Below are positions 59,501-64,000 of a stretch of DNA of 64,000 nt, in pieces (the stretch's first letter is position 1; each line of letters starts with the position of its first letter). The stretch spans positions 5,355,417 through 5,419,416 of the forward strand of contig OY735209.1 in the NCBI GenBank assembly GCA_963457665.1. The letters are read 5' to 3'. The position numbers were made by a program, and so were the translations under genes. The notes under the pieces were generated by a model. It saw only the letters and a list, made by a program, of their open reading frames with translations. It was not told the origin of the DNA and did no database searches. The DNA comes from Thysanoteuthis rhombus (taxonomy: Eukaryota; Mollusca; Cephalopoda; Oegopsida; Thysanoteuthidae).

Positions 59501-62500
59501 ATGTAACAAGTTACAGGCTTTCCTGCAGGTCTGGAACCAATGACAGGTTGACTGTACAAGACGTCTTTTGATGGCAAACAGCTATGTAACAAGTTACAGG
59601 CCTTCCTGCAGGTCTGAAACCAATGACAGGTTGACTGTACAACACGTCTTTTCATGGCAAACAGCTATGTAACAAGTTACAGGCTTTCCTGCAGGTCTGG
59701 AACCAATGACAGGTTGACTGTACAAGATGTCTTTTGATGGCAAACAGCTATGTAACAAGTTACAGGCCTTCCTGCAGGTCTGGAACCAATGACAGGTTGA
59801 CTGTACAAGATGTCTTTTGATGGCAAACAGCTATGTAACAAGTTACAAGCCTTCCTGCAGGTCTGGAACCAATGACAGGTTGATTGTACAAGATGTCTTT
59901 TGATGGCAAACAGCTATGTAAAAAGTTACAGGCCTTCCTGCAGGTCTGGAACCGATGACAGGTTGACTGTACAAGACGTCTTTTGATGGCAAACGGCTAT
60001 GTAACAAGTTACAGGCCTTCCTGCAGGTCTGGAACCAATGACAGGTTGACTGTACAAGACGTCTTATGATGGCAAACGGCTATGTAACAAGTTACAGGCC
60101 TTCCTGCAGGTCTGGAACCGATGACAGGTTGACTGTACAAGACGTCTTTTGAAGGCAAACGGCTATGTAATAAGTTACAGGCCTTCCTGCAGGTCTGGAA
60201 CCAATGACAGGTTGACTGTACAAGACGTCTTTTGATGGTGGACGGCTATGTAACAAGTTACAGGCCTTCCTACAGGTCTTGAACCAATGACAGATTGACT
60301 GTACAAGACGTCTTTTCATGGCAAACAGCTATGTAACAAGTTACAGGCTTTCCTGCAGGTGTGGAACCAATGACAGGTTGACTGTACAAGATGTCTTTTG
60401 ATGGCAAACAGCTATGTAACAAGTTACAGGCCTTCCTGCAGGTCTGGAACCAATGACAGGTTGACTGTACAAGATGTCTTTTGATGGTGGACGGCTATGT
60501 AACAAGTTACAGGCCTTCCTGCAGGTCTGGAACCGATGACAGGTTGACTGTACAAGACGTCTTTTGATGGCAAACGGCTATGTAACAAGTTACAGGCCTT
60601 CCTGCAGGTCTGGAACCAATGACAGGTTGACTGTACAAGACGTCTTCTGATGGCAAACGGCTAAGTAACAAGTTACAGGCCTTCCTGCAGGTCTTGAACC
60701 AATAACAGGTTGACTGTACAAGACGTCTTTTGATGGCAAACAGCTATGTAACAAGTTACAGGCTTTCCTGCAGGTGTGGAACCAATGACAGGTTGACTGT
60801 ACAAGACGTCTTATGATGGCAAACGGCTATGTAACAAGTTACAGGCCTTCCTGCAGGTCTGGAACCAATGACGGGTTGACTGTACAAGACGTCTTTTAAT
60901 GGCAAACATCTATGTAACAAGTTACAGGCCTTCCTGCAGGTCTGGAACCGATGACAGGTTGACTGTACAAGATGTCTTTTGATGGCAAACGGCTATTTAA
61001 CAAGTTACAGGCCTTCCTACAGGTCTTGAACCAATGACAGGTTGACTGTACAAGACGTCTTTTGATGGTAAACGGCTATGTAACAAGTTACAGGCTTTCC
61101 TGCAGGTGTGGGACCAATGACAGGTTGACTGTACAAGACGTCTTTTGATGGCAAACAGCTATGTAACAAGTTACAGGCCTTCCTGTAGGTCTGGAACAAA
61201 TGACAGGTTGACTGTACAAGACGTCTTTTTGGGGCAAACGGCTATGTAACAAGTTACAGGCCTTCCTGCAGGTCTGGAACCAATGACAGGTTGACTGTAC
61301 AAGACGTCTTTTGGTGGCAAACGGCTATGTAACAAGTTACAGGCTTTTCTGCAGGTCTGGAACCAATGACAGGTTGACTGTACAAGGCGTCTTTTGATGG
61401 CAAACAGCTATGTAACAAGTTACAGGCCTTCCTGTAGGTCTGGAACAAATAACAGGTTGACTGTACAAGACGTCTTTTGATGGCAAACGGCTATGTAACA
61501 AGTTACAGGTCTTCCTGCAGGTCTGAAACCAATGACAGGTTGACTGTACAAGACGTCTTTTCATGGCAAACAGCTATGTAACAAGTTACAGGCCTTCCTG
61601 CAGGTCTGGAACCAATGACAGGTTGACTGTACAAGACGTCTTTTAATGGCAAACATCTATGTAACAAGTTACGGGCCTTCCTGCAGGTCTGGAACCAATA
61701 ACAGGTTGACTGTACAAGACGTCTTTTGATGGCAAACAGCTATGTAACAAGTTACAGGCCTTCCTGCAGGTCTGGAACCAATGACAGGTTGACTGTACAA
61801 GACGTCTTATGATGGCAAACGGTTATGTAACAAGTTACAGGCCCTCCTGCAGGTCTGGAACCAATGACGGGTTGACTGTACATGACGTCTTTTAATGGCA
61901 AACATCTATGTAACAAGTTACGGGCCTTCCTGCAGGTCTGGAACCGATGACAAGTTGACTGTACAAGACGTCTTTTGATGGCAAACGGCTATGTAACAAG
62001 TTACAGGCCTTCCTGCAGGTCTGGAACCAATGACAGGTTGACTGTACAAGACGTCTTTTGATGGTGGACGGCTATGTAACAAGTTACAGGCCTTCCTACA
62101 GGTCTGGAACCAATGACAGGTTGACTGTACAAGACGTCTTTTGATGGCAAACATCTATGTAACAAGTTACGGGCCTTCCTGCAGGTCTGGAACCAATGAC
62201 AAGTTGACTGTACAAGACGTCTTTTGATGGCAAACAGCTATGTAACAAGTTACAGGCTTTCTTGCAGGTCTGGAACCAAAGACAGGTTGACTGTACAAGA
62301 CGTCTTTTCGGGGCAAACGGCTATGTAACAAGTTACAGGCTTTCCTGCAGGTCTGGAACCAATGACAGGTTGACTGTACAAGACGTCTTTTGGTGGCAAA
62401 CGGCTATGTAACAAGTTACAGGCTTTTCTGCAGGTCTGGAACCAATGACAGGTTGACTGTACAACACGTCTTTTGATGGCAAACAGCTATGTAACAAGTT

Positions 62501-64000
62501 ACAGGCCTTCCTGTAGGTCTGGAACAAATGACAGGTTGACTGTACAAGACGTCTTTTGATGGCAAACGGCTATGTAACAAGTTACAGGCCTTCCTGCAGG
62601 TCTGAAACCAATGACAGGTTGACTGTAAAACACGTCTTTTCATGGCAAACAGCTATGTAACAAGTTACAGGCTTTCCTGCAGGTCTGGAACCAATGACAG
62701 GTTGACTGTACAAGACGTCTTTTAATGGCAAACATCTATGTAACAAGTTACAGGCCTTCCTGCAGGTCTGGAACCGATGACAGGTTGACTGTACAAGACG
62801 TCTTTTGAAGGCAAACGGCTATGTAATAAGTTACAGGCCTTCCTGCAGGTCTGGAACCAATGACAGGTTGACTGTACAAGACGTCTTTTGATGGTGGACG
62901 GCTATGTAACAAGTTACAGGCCTTCCTACAGGTCTTGAACCAATGACAGATTGACTGTACAAGACGTCTTCTGATGGCAAACAGCTATGTAACAAGTTAC
63001 AGGCTTTCCTGCAGGTGTGGAACAAAAGACAGGTTGACTGTACAAGACGTCTTTTGGTGGCAAACGGCTATGTAGCAAGCTACAGGCCTCCCTGCAGGTG
63101 TGGAACCAATGACAGGTTGACAGTACAACACGTCTTTTCATGGCAAACAGCTATGTAACAAGTTACAGGCTTTCCTGCAGGTCTGGAACCAATGACAGGT
63201 TGACTGTACAAGACGTCTTTTGATGGCAAACGGCTATGTAACAAGTTACAGGCCTTCCTGCAGGTCTGGAACCAATGACAGGTTGACTGTACAAGACGTC
63301 TTCTGATGGCAAACAGCTATGTAACAAGTTACAGGCTTTCCTGCAGGTCTGGAACCAATGACAGGTTGACTGTACAAGACGTCTTTTGGTGGCAAACGGC
63401 TATGTAACAAGTTACAGGCTTTCCTGCAGGTCTGGAACCAATGACAGGTTGACTGTACAAGACGTCTTCTGATGGCAAACAGCTATGTAACAAGTTACAG
63501 GCTTTCCTGCAGGTCTGGAACCAATGACAGGTTGACTGTACAAGACGTCTTTTGGTGGCAAACGGCTATGTAACAAGTTACAGGCTTTCCTGCAGGTCTG
63601 GAACCAATGACAGGTTGACTGTACAAGACGTCTTTTGATGGCTATGTAACAAGTTACAGGCCTTCCTGCAGGTCTGGAACCAATGACAGGTTGACTGCAC
63701 AACACGTCTTTTGATGGCAAACAGCTATGTAACAAGTTACAGGCTTTTCTGCAGGTCTGGAACCGATGAGAGGTTGACTGTACAAGACGTCTTTTGATGG
63801 CAAACGGCTATGTAACAAGTTACAGGCCTTCCTGCAGGTCTGGAACCAATGACAGGTTGACTGCACAACACGTCTTTTGATGGCAAACAGCTATGTAACA
63901 AGTTACAGGCCTTCCTGCAGGTCTGGAACCAATAACAGGTTGACTGTACAAGACGTCTTTTGATGGCAAACAGCTATGTAATAAGTTACAGGCCTTCCTG
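53505..64000. repeat. 83-bp satellite DNA array (about 126 monomers, continues past the window)
   Basis: Head-to-tail monomers with successive TACAAGACGTC landmarks at 53581, 53664 and 53747 (83 bp apart). In monomer order the landmarks are CTATGTAACAAGTTACAGGC, CTTCCTGCAGGTCTGGAACC, AATGACAGGTTGACTGTACA and AGACGTCTTTTGATGGCAAA. Most monomers differ at a few sites, often by recurrent variants. Short dyads occur in each monomer: GTAAC/GTTAC, CCTGCAGG and AAGACGTCTT. Rare length changes include 1-bp losses near 56530 and 57160 and a 7-bp loss near 63640. The many - strand open frames of 60-109 codons exist because 83 is not a multiple of three and only one of the successive frames has a stop. 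They are not genes. Confidence 0.97.

Noticed and set aside
53505..64000. Many - strand open frames of 60-109 codons with Cys-rich repeated protein
   Set aside because: The 83-bp monomer shifts frame at every copy and one frame contains a stop. Open length is set by the monomer and by random mutations, with no start context or codon bias.
53505..64000. Satellite as a degenerate zinc-finger array, because 83 bp is close to 84 bp
   Set aside because: No frame gives the C-x2-C or H-x3-H spacing, and the monomer shares no words with the finger repeat.

Overview
The window is AT-rich eukaryotic DNA from an animal, most likely an invertebrate. There are no operons, and long non-coding stretches separate single-exon zinc-finger arrays. 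Mobile-element relics are dense: mariner, pogo/Tigger, RTE-clade non-LTR, Gypsy-type LTR and a tRNA-derived SINE. (TA)n microsatellites are frequent, and a large satellite array occupies the right end. Tandem C2H2 expansions with this mix of mobile elements suggest a lophotrochozoan such as a mollusc, but that is inference and no species can be named from the sequence alone.

The genes are a cluster of four C2H2 zinc-finger genes, all on the + strand: 1916-3049 (12 fingers), 7683-9311 (17), 28766-30475 (18 plus one broken) and 48577-50220 (17 plus one broken). A fifth copy at about 14080-14510 is a pseudogene, and a detached decayed array lies at 31660-32110. Every paralogue carries the same upstream block: a polypyrimidine tract, a probable 3' splice acceptor and a short leader. 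They therefore look like duplicates of one unit whose 5' exon(s) are not recognisable here. Fingers have an almost invariant 84-bp framework ([17 protein letters not shown]) and differ mainly at the DNA-contact positions of the helix. The array ends are decaying through point stops, frameshifts and lost Cys/His residues.

Layout: 1-5.7 kb, gene 1, its decayed tail, a mariner relic and a Tigger-like relic. 7-10 kb, gene 2 and its 3' flank. 10-18 kb, microsatellites, dispersed repeat family A, the zinc-finger pseudogene, a SINE piece and an RTE relic. 18.5-22.9 kb, an inverted pair of LTR-like sequences enclosing a foldback structure and a decayed unidentified gene. 23.5-28 kb, repeat family B copy 1, a 25-bp minisatellite and a weak decayed ORF region. 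28.4-32.1 kb, gene 3 and its decayed tail, split by a family A insertion. 32-43.5 kb, mostly non-coding, with further copies of families A, B and C, a SINE, an RTE relic and a 32-bp minisatellite. 43-47.7 kb, inverted copies of family E flanking a Gypsy-type relic and a palindromic element with a tRNA-like core. 48.2-50.9 kb, gene 4. 51.2-53.35 kb, a family A copy interrupted by a Tigger2-like MITE. 53.5-64 kb, an 83-bp satellite array of about 126 monomers that runs off the window and contains a 13-monomer (1079-bp) higher-order period.

The four zinc-finger proteins are predicted nuclear DNA-binding proteins. No KRAB, BTB, SET or other effector domain is visible, so activation or repression cannot be assigned. 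Most other predicted ORFs are antisense shadows of the finger repeats, microsatellite translations or out-of-frame readings of the satellite.
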